Notes under the pieces: generated by a model
What the model was told of the DNA's origin: nothing
What the model saw: only the letters and a program-made list of their open reading frames with translations
The model's database searches: none
DNA from: a bacterium
GTDB lineage: Bacteria > SZUA-182 > DTGQ01
Length of the DNA stretch: 12,033 nt
Assembly: GCA_023512255.1 (NCBI GenBank)
Contig: JAILZY010000102.1
Span: 1-12,033, forward strand
Direction of reading: 5' to 3'
Program-made: the position numbers and the translations under genes
Part shown: piece after piece, positions 1-8,446 of the stretch
Layout of the letters: every line of letters starts with the position of its first letter
Position numbering within the stretch: the first letter of the stretch is position 1

Positions 1-92
1 AACTTTCTTCTCTCTTTATTTTCTCTCCTCCCCTTTATATTTTCAACATTATTTTTTCAACATGGGGAACATCTGATAGACACTTAACTTCA

Positions 93-121
93 TTGACTAT
101 CTTATTGAACTTAGCTATCAT
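93..121 (+). promoter_or_regulatory. Candidate sigma70 promoter of the tamB-like/Omp85 operon
   Basis: A -35 box TTGACT (93-98) and a -10 box TATCAT (116-121), each 5/6 to consensus, are separated by an ideal 17 bp. Transcription would start near 128 and leave a leader of about 80 nt before the ATG at 211. The leader holds a 10-bp direct repeat AATAAGAATA (139-148 and 156-165) and a weak hairpin (170-176 with 184-189, one bulged base). The -35 box lies inside a 17-bp motif that recurs at 11976-11992. The assignment rests on consensus match and position only. Confidence 0.5.
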
Positions 122-210
122 AAGATGTTTTTAACCTTAATAAGAATATCATCAAAATAAGAATAACAAAGGCCTATTCTCAGTAGCCTATTTGTAGTTC
201 TCTGCTAATT

Positions 211-3200
211 ATGACCAGATTAAAAAAAGTCATCATTATCTCTACTATTTTTATTGCCATTATTATTATCGGAAGTTTTCCGCTGATGGTTCGGTTTGGT
301 ACAAATTTTATGGAGAAAAAATTATTGTCCATAATTAATACCGAAATTTTGAAACCACTCACTGGACATATCGAATGGGAAAGGGTCAAACTCAATCTTC
401 TGAAAAATGAGCTTGTTTTTGAAGGTGTATCGTTTTATCCCACCAATCTTACCCACACCCAGGTCCGATCATTATCTTTATCGGCAGAAAAGATTCGTGC
501 CCGCTACAGTCTCAAAAAGGTTTTCAGCACTGGCAGGCTCTTTTTCCCCAGGGTACGCCTTGAGGGTCTGCGGGGAAGATGGACGCCGGGGGAGGCTTTT
601 TTCAAGATAGGGGAAGCTGATGAAAAGATCCCGCTAAGTGGAGAGCTGATCTTAGGTACACTACTTAGGGCGAATGCTTTTTTAAGCAAGGTGCAGGTGC
701 TCGATGGCTCCTTTCAGGTTGATCTTCCGGCACCAGTGGCAGCAGGCAATAGAATATCGCTGCGGCAGATTGAGCTGGCCTTGGATTTCTCAAGTAAAGG
801 TTTGGTTGCGGTGCAGGTTCAGGCTCCCAAGATAGAAATTATTGCCTCAGGCCAGGATGAATCTTTTATCTTGGAGGCGAGTTTGCATCTTGACCACAAG
901 GCCCTGAGCCTTGACGCCTTCTCTCTGGCCACAGAAGGGGGAGAAGAAAAGATCGACCTAGAGGGTAAATTATCCTATCCTGCTGATAAGCCTTTGCAGC
1001 TTGCTGCCTTCTATAAGGCGCGGCTTGACTGGAGGAGGATAGAGGCCCTCTGGCCTCATCTGCCTGCTGCTGCCCTATCTCCACTGCTGATCAAGGGGAA
1101 AATCGAGGGGCCGCTAGAAGCTCCCCTGCTTAAGGGAACTGTGGAGGTGGCTAGACTCACTCCTCATAGAAGTCATAGAAGCTGGCCAGGGGCATCCTCT
1201 GAAGCACCCACCACCTCAGTGGCCCAAAGGTGTCTAGCCCTGCTAGTGCCTAAATCTTCATTGGTAGCGGGAAATTCGCCCCGCGGGGGCGAACTAGTTG
1301 GGCAGCCAAAGCCCTATCCAGAGATTGATAAGCTGAAGTTCCGCTACCTGGTTGAAAAAGGGAAAATCACCCTGAGTCAATTTTCTTTCTCCACTCTGTC
1401 AGGAGGGGTTTTGGGGCAGGCTGTAATTTCTCTTCCTGAGCGAGCAATTTCCCTGACCGCTTCTCTTGATGGGTTGAGACTCGATCATTGTGAGCTTTCC
1501 TCACCAGCTCACAATTTTTCCTTAAATCTCATTGATAAGATTCGACGCAGATTTCCTGAGCTCAAGGGGAGAGCCTCCTTTGAGGGGAAATTGCTGCCAA
1601 GCCGCGGCCTGGTCGGATCAGGAGAGCTTGACCTGCGGCTCAATGGCCGTAAGCCTTTTGAGGGGCCGCTTTTTTGGAAAACGAAATTTTCACTTGTTGG
1701 AGAAAAAAATCTTCACTTCGATAGCTCCAACCTTAAGCTAGCCGAAAATAGGCTAGACTTTCGGGGAGAGCTGTCCACTTCAGCAACAGGGCAGGGCTTC
1801 AAAGATTTCTCCTTTGATCTTCGGCTCAAAAATATCAGCTCCCTTTCCTCCTTCTGGCCACTCACAAGGGAGGCAGCCGGGGAACTGTCCTTTTCGGGAA
1901 AAATGAGTGGCCCTTTTTCCGATCCGCAACTTTGTGGCTTGCTCATCTGGCAGAACGCAGCCTTTGGCCGCTATTTTGCCCAGAGAATTGAGGGGAGGAT
2001 TGACTATGATAAAAAATTCATCGCCCTCTCTGATGTTACCCTGGTTCAGAATAAGACCCATATTTCCATTGAGGGAAAGATTTCCGCAACCAGCGGACAG
2101 GGGACCTTGCATGCCGAAGCCGATCCGATTTATTATGATGATCTTGAGAAAATTTTAACTCTTCAAGCACCGGTTTTGATAAAAGGGAGGATGAGGTGCA
2201 CATCTGATTTCCAGATCCTACCCCATACTCCCCGCAAGTTTCTGGGCCAGGGGCAGGTTACCACTGCCGAGTGGTCCATTGCCGATAAGGAGCATCCATA
2301 TTTATGGCAGCGATTCGATTCTGTAACCAGCAGGTTTGAAGTTGATGGACAGAGTTTTCATCTCGATCAGACCGTTGGCTACAAGGGAAAGCAAAAAGTC
2401 GTGGCTGAGTTGATCATTCCTCACAGCGACTTGGGTCCAAATTCTCTCTACCGCTTTGCCTCTGATGACTGGAGCCTTGACCTTCTCGATACGGTCAGGG
2501 AACAAAAGATTCCACTACGGGGAAGAGCCTCTTTCCAGGTTCAGGGAAGCGGAGGGATTGGCTCTGGAGATTGGAGGTGGGAGCTTGTGGTCCAAAAGCC
2601 CCAGTATGAGGGTTTTAGTCTGGATCAGGTTGTAGCCTCAATCCACATGCAGGCAGATAAGTATTGGGGAGAGCTGAGCGCGGGAGAAAATATCTTCTCG
2701 GTTCAGGGGAAGATGGGCCAGGGCATCTCCTATAATCTGGATGGGCAGATTCCCCAATTGAGGGTGGAACCAGATATTGGTTATCTAGCTCGTGTGATTC
2801 AGACAAGGGCACCTTATCAGGACCCTAAGAATTATTATACGCCACTGGCTGGGGAGAAGATCTTCATCGAGCTTTCTGGAAAGGTCAAAGCCTCTGGGTA
2901 TCTGGCCGATTTTGAGCACAGTGCAGGAGAGTTTTTAGCCACTCAGGCTACGGTTCATACGCCGCTCTATCACTTTAGAGCCAAGGAGCCCTTTACCATT
3001 GTCTATGAACAGGGTCGGATTTCTCTTTCGGATAGTTGGTTTAGCAGCGGACAGGAACAGGGCATTGAAGCCAGACTTCGAGGTAGTGCCAATCAGCATA
3101 GACAATTAGATTTTTCCCTCTCAGGCGCTATCCCTATGAGCTGCCTGGGAGAGAAGTGTCAACTTTTTTCTGGCTCGACCGGAAACCTGCAATTTGATTT

Positions 3201-4443
3201 TTTCCTCAAAGGCCCGATAGACTCTCCTCGGGTTTTTGGCCGGCTTCGGCCTGTTGATTGCTCGCTTCCTATCCCGCAGCTCAACCGCCGGATCGAGGCT
3301 ATTGGGGGCGAGCTGCTCATTGATGGTCAAACCATAACTATTGTCAATCTTGCTGGCAGATACCCCGATGGGCGGCTTTTCCTGTCGGGCAAGATGGAGT
3401 GGCAGGATCTAGCCATCAGCTCGGTCGATTTAAACCTTCGGGGTGAAAATATCATCCTAGCCTCTCCCTCTCGATATCAATTTATTATCAGTGGAGATGT
3501 CCACTTGCAGGGTGATAAAGAGTACTCTGACCTGAGCGGAGTAATCGATGTTCGGGAGGGAAGATACTATCGGGATACAGGATTTTTGCAGGCTCTTTTG
3601 TCAAGGCGAAGAAGGATTGAGATTGATGAGAAGATGTTAAGTAGCTTTCAATCCTTGGCTACTGAATGGCTCGGCAATATGTCTTGTGATCTTAAGGTCA
3701 ATATTCCGCAAAATGTTTGGGTAAAGAGTGCGTTCTTGACCGCAGAAGTTGCCGGATCGGAGTTTTCCATTAAGGGTAATTTTCCTAATCCCTATCCAGA
3801 TGGCCAGATTCGAACTACGAATGGGACGATCCTTCTGGGAGGTAATAAGTTTCAGATTGTCTCTGGGGTCTTGGAGTTGACTGATCCGCAGCGGCATAAT
3901 CCATCAGTGGATATTCTGGCTGTGGCCGAGATTGATAATTATCAGATTTCCGCTAACATCTTCGGCTCGGTTGACGATCCCCAGATTCGACTCTCCTCAA
4001 CGCCCTATCTTTCCCAAACTGATATTCTCAATATGATCGCTCTGGGTATTAGCGCTTCTGATGGAGTGAGTGGCGAAGGGGATGATTGGGCAAAAGAACA
4101 GATGACCATCGGGGAGGAGCCTATACTTTCTGATATTTTTGGGAATCAGGTAACGAGTTTTTCCGGTCTTGATCTTTTTCGGGCCAAGCTCTTAAATCGC
4201 GACCTTTTCCGGGTGGATATTTTTAAGTTTAAAGTGGGCGAGGAGAGCGGCGCGGTTGAAAAGATTACTGTGGGACGGGACATAACCAAGAGGCTACAGC
4301 TTAAATATTCCATTCCAGCTAGCGTGGAAGAGAGGGAAACCGCTGAGGCTGGCTACAGGCTGTCTGATTATATCAGGCTGATTGGCTCCCAGGATGATCT
4401 TGGTACTTACTCACTTGATTTGAACTTTAGCTTTGAATTTTAA
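211..4443 (+). CDS. tamB: TamB-like (DUF490) translocation and assembly module protein
   Basis: This is a large AsmA/TamB-type protein of 1410 aa. In the family, an N-terminal helix anchors the protein in the inner membrane and a long beta-taco fold spans the periplasm to an Omp85 partner; family members carry phospholipids or help insert outer-membrane proteins. Here a basic start (TRLKK) precedes one hydrophobic helix at about residues 7-23. Beta-rich repeats with a G-x-[LIV]-x-[GF]-like pattern follow. The C-terminal TamB domain covers roughly residues 1060-1410, including GGNKFQIVSGVLELTDP near 1210 and LSQTDILNMIALGIS near 1267, and the protein ends in a barrel-like NFSFEF. The ATG at 211 has no visible Shine-Dalgarno sequence; I chose it because it is the only start that keeps the anchor helix. 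Residues about 315-368 look like an in-frame insertion (see findings). The Omp85 gene follows after 2 nt, so the two are surely one operon. Confidence 0.87.
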   Translation: MTRLKKVIIISTIFIAIIIIGSFPLMVRFGTNFMEKKLLSIINTEILKPLTGHIEWERVKLNLLKNELVFEGVSFYPTNLTHTQVRSLSLSAEKIRARYSLKKVFSTGRLFFPRVRLEGLRGRWTPGEAFFKIGEADEKIPLSGELILGTLLRANAFLSKVQVLDGSFQVDLPAPVAAGNRISLRQIELALDFSSKGLVAVQVQAPKIEIIASGQDESFILEASLHLDHKALSLDAFSLATEGGEEKIDLEGKLSYPADKPLQLAAFYKARLDWRRIEALWPHLPAAALSPLLIKGKIEGPLEAPLLKGTVEVARLTPHRSHRSWPGASSEAPTTSVAQRCLALLVPKSSLVAGNSPRGGELVGQPKPYPEIDKLKFRYLVEKGKITLSQFSFSTLSGGVLGQAVISLPERAISLTASLDGLRLDHCELSSPAHNFSLNLIDKIRRRFPELKGRASFEGKLLPSRGLVGSGELDLRLNGRKPFEGPLFWKTKFSLVGEKNLHFDSSNLKLAENRLDFRGELSTSATGQGFKDFSFDLRLKNISSLSSFWPLTREAAGELSFSGKMSGPFSDPQLCGLLIWQNAAFGRYFAQRIEGRIDYDKKFIALSDVTLVQNKTHISIEGKISATSGQGTLHAEADPIYYDDLEKILTLQAPVLIKGRMRCTSDFQILPHTPRKFLGQGQVTTAEWSIADKEHPYLWQRFDSVTSRFEVDGQSFHLDQTVGYKGKQKVVAELIIPHSDLGPNSLYRFASDDWSLDLLDTVREQKIPLRGRASFQVQGSGGIGSGDWRWELVVQKPQYEGFSLDQVVASIHMQADKYWGELSAGENIFSVQGKMGQGISYNLDGQIPQLRVEPDIGYLARVIQTRAPYQDPKNYYTPLAGEKIFIELSGKVKASGYLADFEHSAGEFLATQATVHTPLYHFRAKEPFTIVYEQGRISLSDSWFSSGQEQGIEARLRGSANQHRQLDFSLSGAIPMSCLGEKCQLFSGSTGNLQFDFFLKGPIDSPRVFGRLRPVDCSLPIPQLNRRIEAIGGELLIDGQTITIVNLAGRYPDGRLFLSGKMEWQDLAISSVDLNLRGENIILASPSRYQFIISGDVHLQGDKEYSDLSGVIDVREGRYYRDTGFLQALLSRRRRIEIDEKMLSSFQSLATEWLGNMSCDLKVNIPQNVWVKSAFLTAEVAGSEFSIKGNFPNPYPDGQIRTTNGTILLGGNKFQIVSGVLELTDPQRHNPSVDILAVAEIDNYQISANIFGSVDDPQIRLSSTPYLSQTDILNMIALGISASDGVSGEGDDWAKEQMTIGEEPILSDIFGNQVTSFSGLDLFRAKLLNRDLFRVDIFKFKVGEESGAVEKITVGRDITKRLQLKYSIPASVEERETAEAGYRLSDYIRLIGSQDDLGTYSLDLNFSFEF
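1149..1311. repeat. Palindrome-rich in-frame insertion inside the tamB-like gene
   Basis: This stretch encodes a Ser/Pro/Arg-rich, low-complexity segment (residues about 313-367) that breaks the otherwise regular beta-rich TamB pattern. It is dense in DNA symmetry: GGCTAGAC (1149-1156) with GTCTAGCC (1232-1239), a tandem 9-bp repeat TCATAGAAG (1164-1172 and 1173-1181), the palindrome CTGGCCAG (1182-1189), CCAC-N4-GTGG (1211-1222), and TTCGCCCC-N3-GGGGCGAA (1275-1293). The reading frame stays open throughout. It resembles in principle the palindromic elements known to insert in frame into bacterial genes, such as those of Rickettsia. Element identity and exact borders are inference. Confidence 0.4.
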
Positions 4444-4445
4444 GC

Positions 4446-7253
4446 ATGGAAAATCTTATCCGAAATCGCTTTGAGCCCAGGCTCAAAGTCGCGGTTATTC
4501 TCCTGCTGCTCCTGGTGATGGAGCCGATAATCTGCCAAGCTGTTGAGAATGAAGCTCTATTTTCCAACCAGCCCATAGCCGACATTCAAATCAAAGTTGA
4601 TGATCTGTCTGTAGTGCCGCAGGTCCGCTACCTTCTTGGTTTGAAAATTGCAGACAGGTTCAGTCAGGAAAAACTAGATCAGGGACTCAACCGGATAAAG
4701 ATGCTAAATCTTTTTTCCTCTGTCCAGGTAGAAAAAGAGGTTGATCCTCAGGCTGGAGTCAGGCTGACCATCGCCTTGAAAAAGCAGCCTATCATTGAAA
4801 AAATCAAGATTTGCGGCAACTATCCCCTCTTTAAGAACGAGGTCAGGAAGGTAATTAGAGTTCGGATAGGTGATCAGTTCAATCCTGAAATCCTTCAGCA
4901 GAGCGCCAGGGACATTGAGCGGCTTTTTAGGTCGGAAGGATATTATCAGGCCCGGGTATCGGTCCTCTCGAAGATATCCAAGCCGAGTCAGAAAGTCAAA
5001 GTTACCTTCCAGATCGAGAAGGGATGGCGAACCAAAGTGCAGGAGGTAAAATTTGAGGAAAATGGACAGCCACTTAGTGATGTCTTTGCCTTTCAGAGCA
5101 TTTTGGGTATTTATAAGGGAAATAGTCTGCGGGAGGTTAAGCTGAGAAGGAATATCCGGCACTTAGAGAGTATCCTAGTCAGCCAGGGATTCCTGGAAGC
5201 AAAGGTTAGCTTTCAGGTGATTCACTGTTCGGATGATCGTGCTCTTTTAAAGATAATTATTGACCGGGGCAGAAGAGTCGAGGTGCGGTTTCAGGGAAAT
5301 CACTCAATCAAAGAGGCGAAGCTGCGCAGCAAAATCGCTCTGTATGAAAATCGCTCCTGCAGTGAATTTGATCTTCAGGAAAGCGTTGAGGATATCAAAA
5401 GGCTTTATCTTGAAAGAGGTTTTTTATTTGTCAAGGTCTGGTATGAAAAAAAGGTTGCCGATAGTGGTAAGATCCGCATTACCTTTATGATTCAGGAGGG
5501 GGAAAGGGTCTTTTTGGACCGAATAACTTTTAGCGGCAATCGGGGCATTTCTAGCAAGAAACTGGCTGGGCAGATGCTAAGTTTACAGAAGATTGTGCCC
5601 TTTCAGCACAAAGCCTTTAACCGGCTGATTTATGAACAGGACCTTAAGGCTTTAAAAACTCTCTATGCCTTTGAAGGGTATCCTTGGGCTGAGATTCGTG
5701 ACGGGAAAACCACCTTTAGCCCTGATCAGAGGTTTATCTCCAAAACAGTCTTTATTCAGGAGGGGCCACGGGTAGTTGTGGAGCGGATTTCTTTTACTGG
5801 AAATAACCTCTTTCCCAATTCTGTTCTGGAAGAAAAATTGACTCTGCGGCCAGGGAGTTTCTTTACTGAGAAAAAATGGCAAGAGGATAGAAAAAGGCTG
5901 GCTATTTTCTATTCCAATCACGGTTATATTTTTGTCAATATAACTCCTAAGGTGAATTTCTCAAAAGAGAGAGGATCGGTAGAGATCACCTATGTCATTG
6001 ATGAAGGGGAGGCGGCATTTTTTGGCAAATCAATTATCCGGGGAAATGTCAGGACACGCTCTTTGGTTATTCAAGATTCCCTGATCTTTTCCGAAGGAGA
6101 AGCCTTCAGCTATCAGAAGGTGGTCGAAAGCAATAAGAATCTCAGCGACCTTGGCATTTTTCGGACTGTGCGGGTAAAACCGATCGGCCTGGAAAAACAG
6201 AGGAGAGAAACCGATATTCTGGTAGAAGTGGAAGAGATGAACACTGGACGGGGTAATCTGGGCGTTGGGTTTAATTCGAGCCAGGGCTATCGAGGCTATC
6301 TGGAACTTCGAGAAGATAACTTGTTTGGAACTTCACTTGGCACTACCTTGAGGCTGGAATATTCTGGCATAGGCCAGCAGTACAACCTCTCGAGCGGCGT
6401 CCAATACGCCCGAAAAACCACTCTCAGCCTCCATGATCCACTGCTTATGCCGAAGCAGAAGGTAGATGGCAATTTTGACCTATTCGACATCTATGAGGAG
6501 AAGACAGGCTATGACCTTCGGCAAAATGGAGTGAAGATCCGCCTGGAGCGGCCTTTGCAAAAAAGCACAAAACTTTCTCTCACCTATCGGCTTGAGGCGG
6601 CAAGATTGCATAATGTGGACGTAGCCCTAAGTATCATCCCAGAGTCAGACCGCGAGTTGACTATCAGCAGCTTAAAACCCACCCTCTCTTTCGATACCCG
6701 AGACAGTCTCTTTGATCCCCGTCGGGGAACCTTTGCCCAGCTTGGATTTGAATTTGCCGGAGAATTTCTAAAGGGAGAAAGCAGCTTTTCCAAGTTGACC
6801 ATCTCAAACGCCAAGTTTTTCTCCCTCTCCAGGCGGCTGGTGCTTGCCCTTGAAACAAATGGCGGCTATGCTTGGGTACCACTTCATGATGAGCTTCCGA
6901 TTCAAGAGCGGTTTTATGCCGGAGGCCTGAGCACTGTCCGAGGATATCTGGAAGATTCCCTTGGACCGCGGAATGAAGATGTTCCTACGGGCGGACGAAT
7001 TTTGTTGGTCAATAATCTAGAGTTTCGGTACGATCTCTACCGACAACTCGGCGGGGTTATCTTTTTCGATGCTGGCAATGTCTGGAGTAGCCAGAATGAT
7101 CTGGCCCTTGACTCGATTAGAACCAGCGCGGGCGCAGGGCTGCGGCTGGTTACCCCGGTTGGCCCAATCCGCTTGGATCATGCCTGGGTGCTGGGACGGC
7201 GGCAAGGTGAGCCGGTCGGGAAATTTTACATTAGCGTAGGACACACTTTTTAG
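4446..7253 (+). CDS. bamA: Omp85/BamA-TamA family outer membrane protein with seven POTRA domains
   Basis: This 935-aa outer-membrane assembly protein has a signal peptide (basic, then hydrophobic 15-29, likely cut after Ala32 in CQA). Seven consecutive POTRA-like modules begin at about residues 44, 115, 194, 276, 353, 441 and 522. Most show the hallmark central GN, a helix ending in a G-[YF]-x-x-[AVI] turn, and a closing strand ending in [EI]-[EDR]-G. The barrel runs 599-935, about the size of a 16-strand barrel, and contains EDNLFG, the loop-6 VRGY motif (831-834) and a terminal Phe as the barrel-export signal. Classical BamA has five POTRAs and TamA three. The upstream tamB-like gene suggests a TamA-like partnership, and none of the usual bamA neighbours (skp, lpxD, fabZ) is in view, so the symbol is tentative. 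The ATG follows the tamB stop by 2 nt without a Shine-Dalgarno sequence, which suggests translational coupling. Confidence 0.93.
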   Translation: MENLIRNRFEPRLKVAVILLLLLVMEPIICQAVENEALFSNQPIADIQIKVDDLSVVPQVRYLLGLKIADRFSQEKLDQGLNRIKMLNLFSSVQVEKEVDPQAGVRLTIALKKQPIIEKIKICGNYPLFKNEVRKVIRVRIGDQFNPEILQQSARDIERLFRSEGYYQARVSVLSKISKPSQKVKVTFQIEKGWRTKVQEVKFEENGQPLSDVFAFQSILGIYKGNSLREVKLRRNIRHLESILVSQGFLEAKVSFQVIHCSDDRALLKIIIDRGRRVEVRFQGNHSIKEAKLRSKIALYENRSCSEFDLQESVEDIKRLYLERGFLFVKVWYEKKVADSGKIRITFMIQEGERVFLDRITFSGNRGISSKKLAGQMLSLQKIVPFQHKAFNRLIYEQDLKALKTLYAFEGYPWAEIRDGKTTFSPDQRFISKTVFIQEGPRVVVERISFTGNNLFPNSVLEEKLTLRPGSFFTEKKWQEDRKRLAIFYSNHGYIFVNITPKVNFSKERGSVEITYVIDEGEAAFFGKSIIRGNVRTRSLVIQDSLIFSEGEAFSYQKVVESNKNLSDLGIFRTVRVKPIGLEKQRRETDILVEVEEMNTGRGNLGVGFNSSQGYRGYLELREDNLFGTSLGTTLRLEYSGIGQQYNLSSGVQYARKTTLSLHDPLLMPKQKVDGNFDLFDIYEEKTGYDLRQNGVKIRLERPLQKSTKLSLTYRLEAARLHNVDVALSIIPESDRELTISSLKPTLSFDTRDSLFDPRRGTFAQLGFEFAGEFLKGESSFSKLTISNAKFFSLSRRLVLALETNGGYAWVPLHDELPIQERFYAGGLSTVRGYLEDSLGPRNEDVPTGGRILLVNNLEFRYDLYRQLGGVIFFDAGNVWSSQNDLALDSIRTSAGAGLRLVTPVGPIRLDHAWVLGRRQGEPVGKFYISVGHTF

Positions 7254-7336
7254 GGCGTATGTTTTAGAAAGCTAACATCAGCTCAAGCAGGTGCGGCCCA
7301 AAACCCGGCCTTAAAGAATTTCTCCTCCTCTTGCCT

Positions 7337-8437
7337 TCACAGCACACGGTCAATGACCCCGCCGCCAAGAACTTTGTCATCCTGATAAAAGACAACAGAC
7401 TGCCCAGGAGCAATCGACCGCTCCGGGTCTTTGAAGCGAACCAGCACCGCATCCTTATTTTCCTCAATAGGGAAAATGATTACTGGCCGAGGCTGATGAC
7501 GATAACGAATCTGAGCCAAAGCCTTTATTGGACCTTGGATTGAGTCGATCAGCATCCACCTCAGATTGAAGGCTATCAACTCACGCCGGTAAGTCTCTGG
7601 TTCTTCACCGACAATCACAGCATTTTGCTCCGGGTCAATGGACAGCACATACAGTGGAGTCGGATGATAGAGGCCAAGCCCTCGACGCTGGCCAATGGTG
7701 TAGGAATAAATTCCCTTATGACTGCCAAGCACTTTTCCCCACCGGTTCAGAATCGGCCCGCAGCCTTGGTCCTGATGCCCAAGGTGGCTCCTCAGGAATG
7801 CGGCATAATCACCCTGGGGAAGAAAGCAGATTTCCTGACTTTCAGGCTTGTTGTGCACTGGCAGGCCAAGCTCTCTGACCATAGCTCGGACCTCTTCTTT
7901 GGTATAGGTTCCAAGAGGAAACAGTATCTGTCGAAGCTGCTCCTGGGTCAGCGTATAGAGGAAATAGGACTGATCCTTGCGCCGGTCTCTGGCTCGCTGG
8001 AGGTAGAGCCGTTTTGATTCTTGATCCTGAGCCAGCAAGACATAGTGGCCAGTAGCCAGAAAATCAAATCCCATCGAGCGGGCTTCTTTTAGAAGAGTGC
8101 CGAATTTTATCCTTAGATTGCAAGGAATGCAGGGGTTTGGCGTTCTGCCAGCCAGGTATTCACGGCAGAAATAGTCAACTACCACGCTCTGGAATTCCTG
8201 CTCAAGATCAAGAGTATAGAAGGAGATGCCAAGATGCTGACATATCTTGCGGGCATCATCAGCCTCCTCCTCCTTGCTGCTGCTGCCATAAGAGACAAAA
8301 GAGGGAAGCTTAAGATAGACTCCAGCTACCTCATACCCCTGCCTGAGCAGGAGATAAGCAGCCGCGGCCGAATCTACACCGCCGCTTAGAGCTACCAACA
8401 CCCTTTGATTTTTCGCTGTCTGAGTAGTTATGGCCAC
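7337..8437 (-). CDS. mnmA: tRNA-specific 2-thiouridylase MnmA
   Basis: MnmA adenylates and then thiolates U34 of tRNA-Lys, -Glu and -Gln in the cytoplasm, using persulfide sulfur passed from a cysteine desulfurase. The 366-aa protein has the PP-loop SGGVDS at residues 18-23, ATGHYV at 128-133, and the two catalytic cysteines in the expected places: Cys106 in NPCIPCN (paired with an extra Cys103) and Cys204 in QEICF. YTIGQRRGLG (246-255) and the C-terminal beta-barrel domain complete a full-length enzyme. The start is a GTG at 8437. It has no Shine-Dalgarno sequence, and a perfect hairpin ends 13 nt upstream, so the start is less certain than the identity; the next in-frame GTG, at residue 13, is possible. 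The gene is convergent with the Omp85 gene and lies downstream of the UPF0280 gene on the same strand. Confidence 0.97.
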   Translation of the reverse strand: MAITTQTAKNQRVLVALSGGVDSAAAAYLLLRQGYEVAGVYLKLPSFVSYGSSSKEEEADDARKICQHLGISFYTLDLEQEFQSVVVDYFCREYLAGRTPNPCIPCNLRIKFGTLLKEARSMGFDFLATGHYVLLAQDQESKRLYLQRARDRRKDQSYFLYTLTQEQLRQILFPLGTYTKEEVRAMVRELGLPVHNKPESQEICFLPQGDYAAFLRSHLGHQDQGCGPILNRWGKVLGSHKGIYSYTIGQRRGLGLYHPTPLYVLSIDPEQNAVIVGEEPETYRRELIAFNLRWMLIDSIQGPIKALAQIRYRHQPRPVIIFPIEENKDAVLVRFKDPERSIAPGQSVVFYQDDKVLGGGVIDRVL

Positions 8438-8446
8438 TTGTGTTAC

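Noticed and set aside
4-36. Pyrimidine-rich tract at the left edge
   Set aside because: Read on the minus strand it is purine-rich (GGGGAGGAGAG) and could be the ribosome-binding site of a leftward gene outside the window, but no start codon is visible, so it is not called.
1780-2112. 110-codon minus-strand open frame within the tamB-like gene
   Set aside because: It is a shadow frame of the beta-rich TamB coding sequence with no recognisable domain.
4704-5162. 152-codon open frame on the minus strand inside the Omp85 gene
   Set aside because: It is fully antisense to strongly recognisable POTRA domains, its translation matches no family I know, and no Shine-Dalgarno sequence or promoter supports it.
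7254-7336. Possible bidirectional terminator between the convergent Omp85 and mnmA genes
   Set aside because: I found only 4-bp complementarities such as GGCC/GGCC and no T-run, so I cannot support a terminator in this 83-bp gap.
7625-8017. 130-codon plus-strand open frame opposite mnmA
   Set aside because: It is antisense to conserved MnmA motifs, and its composition reflects the complementary codons rather than a separate gene.
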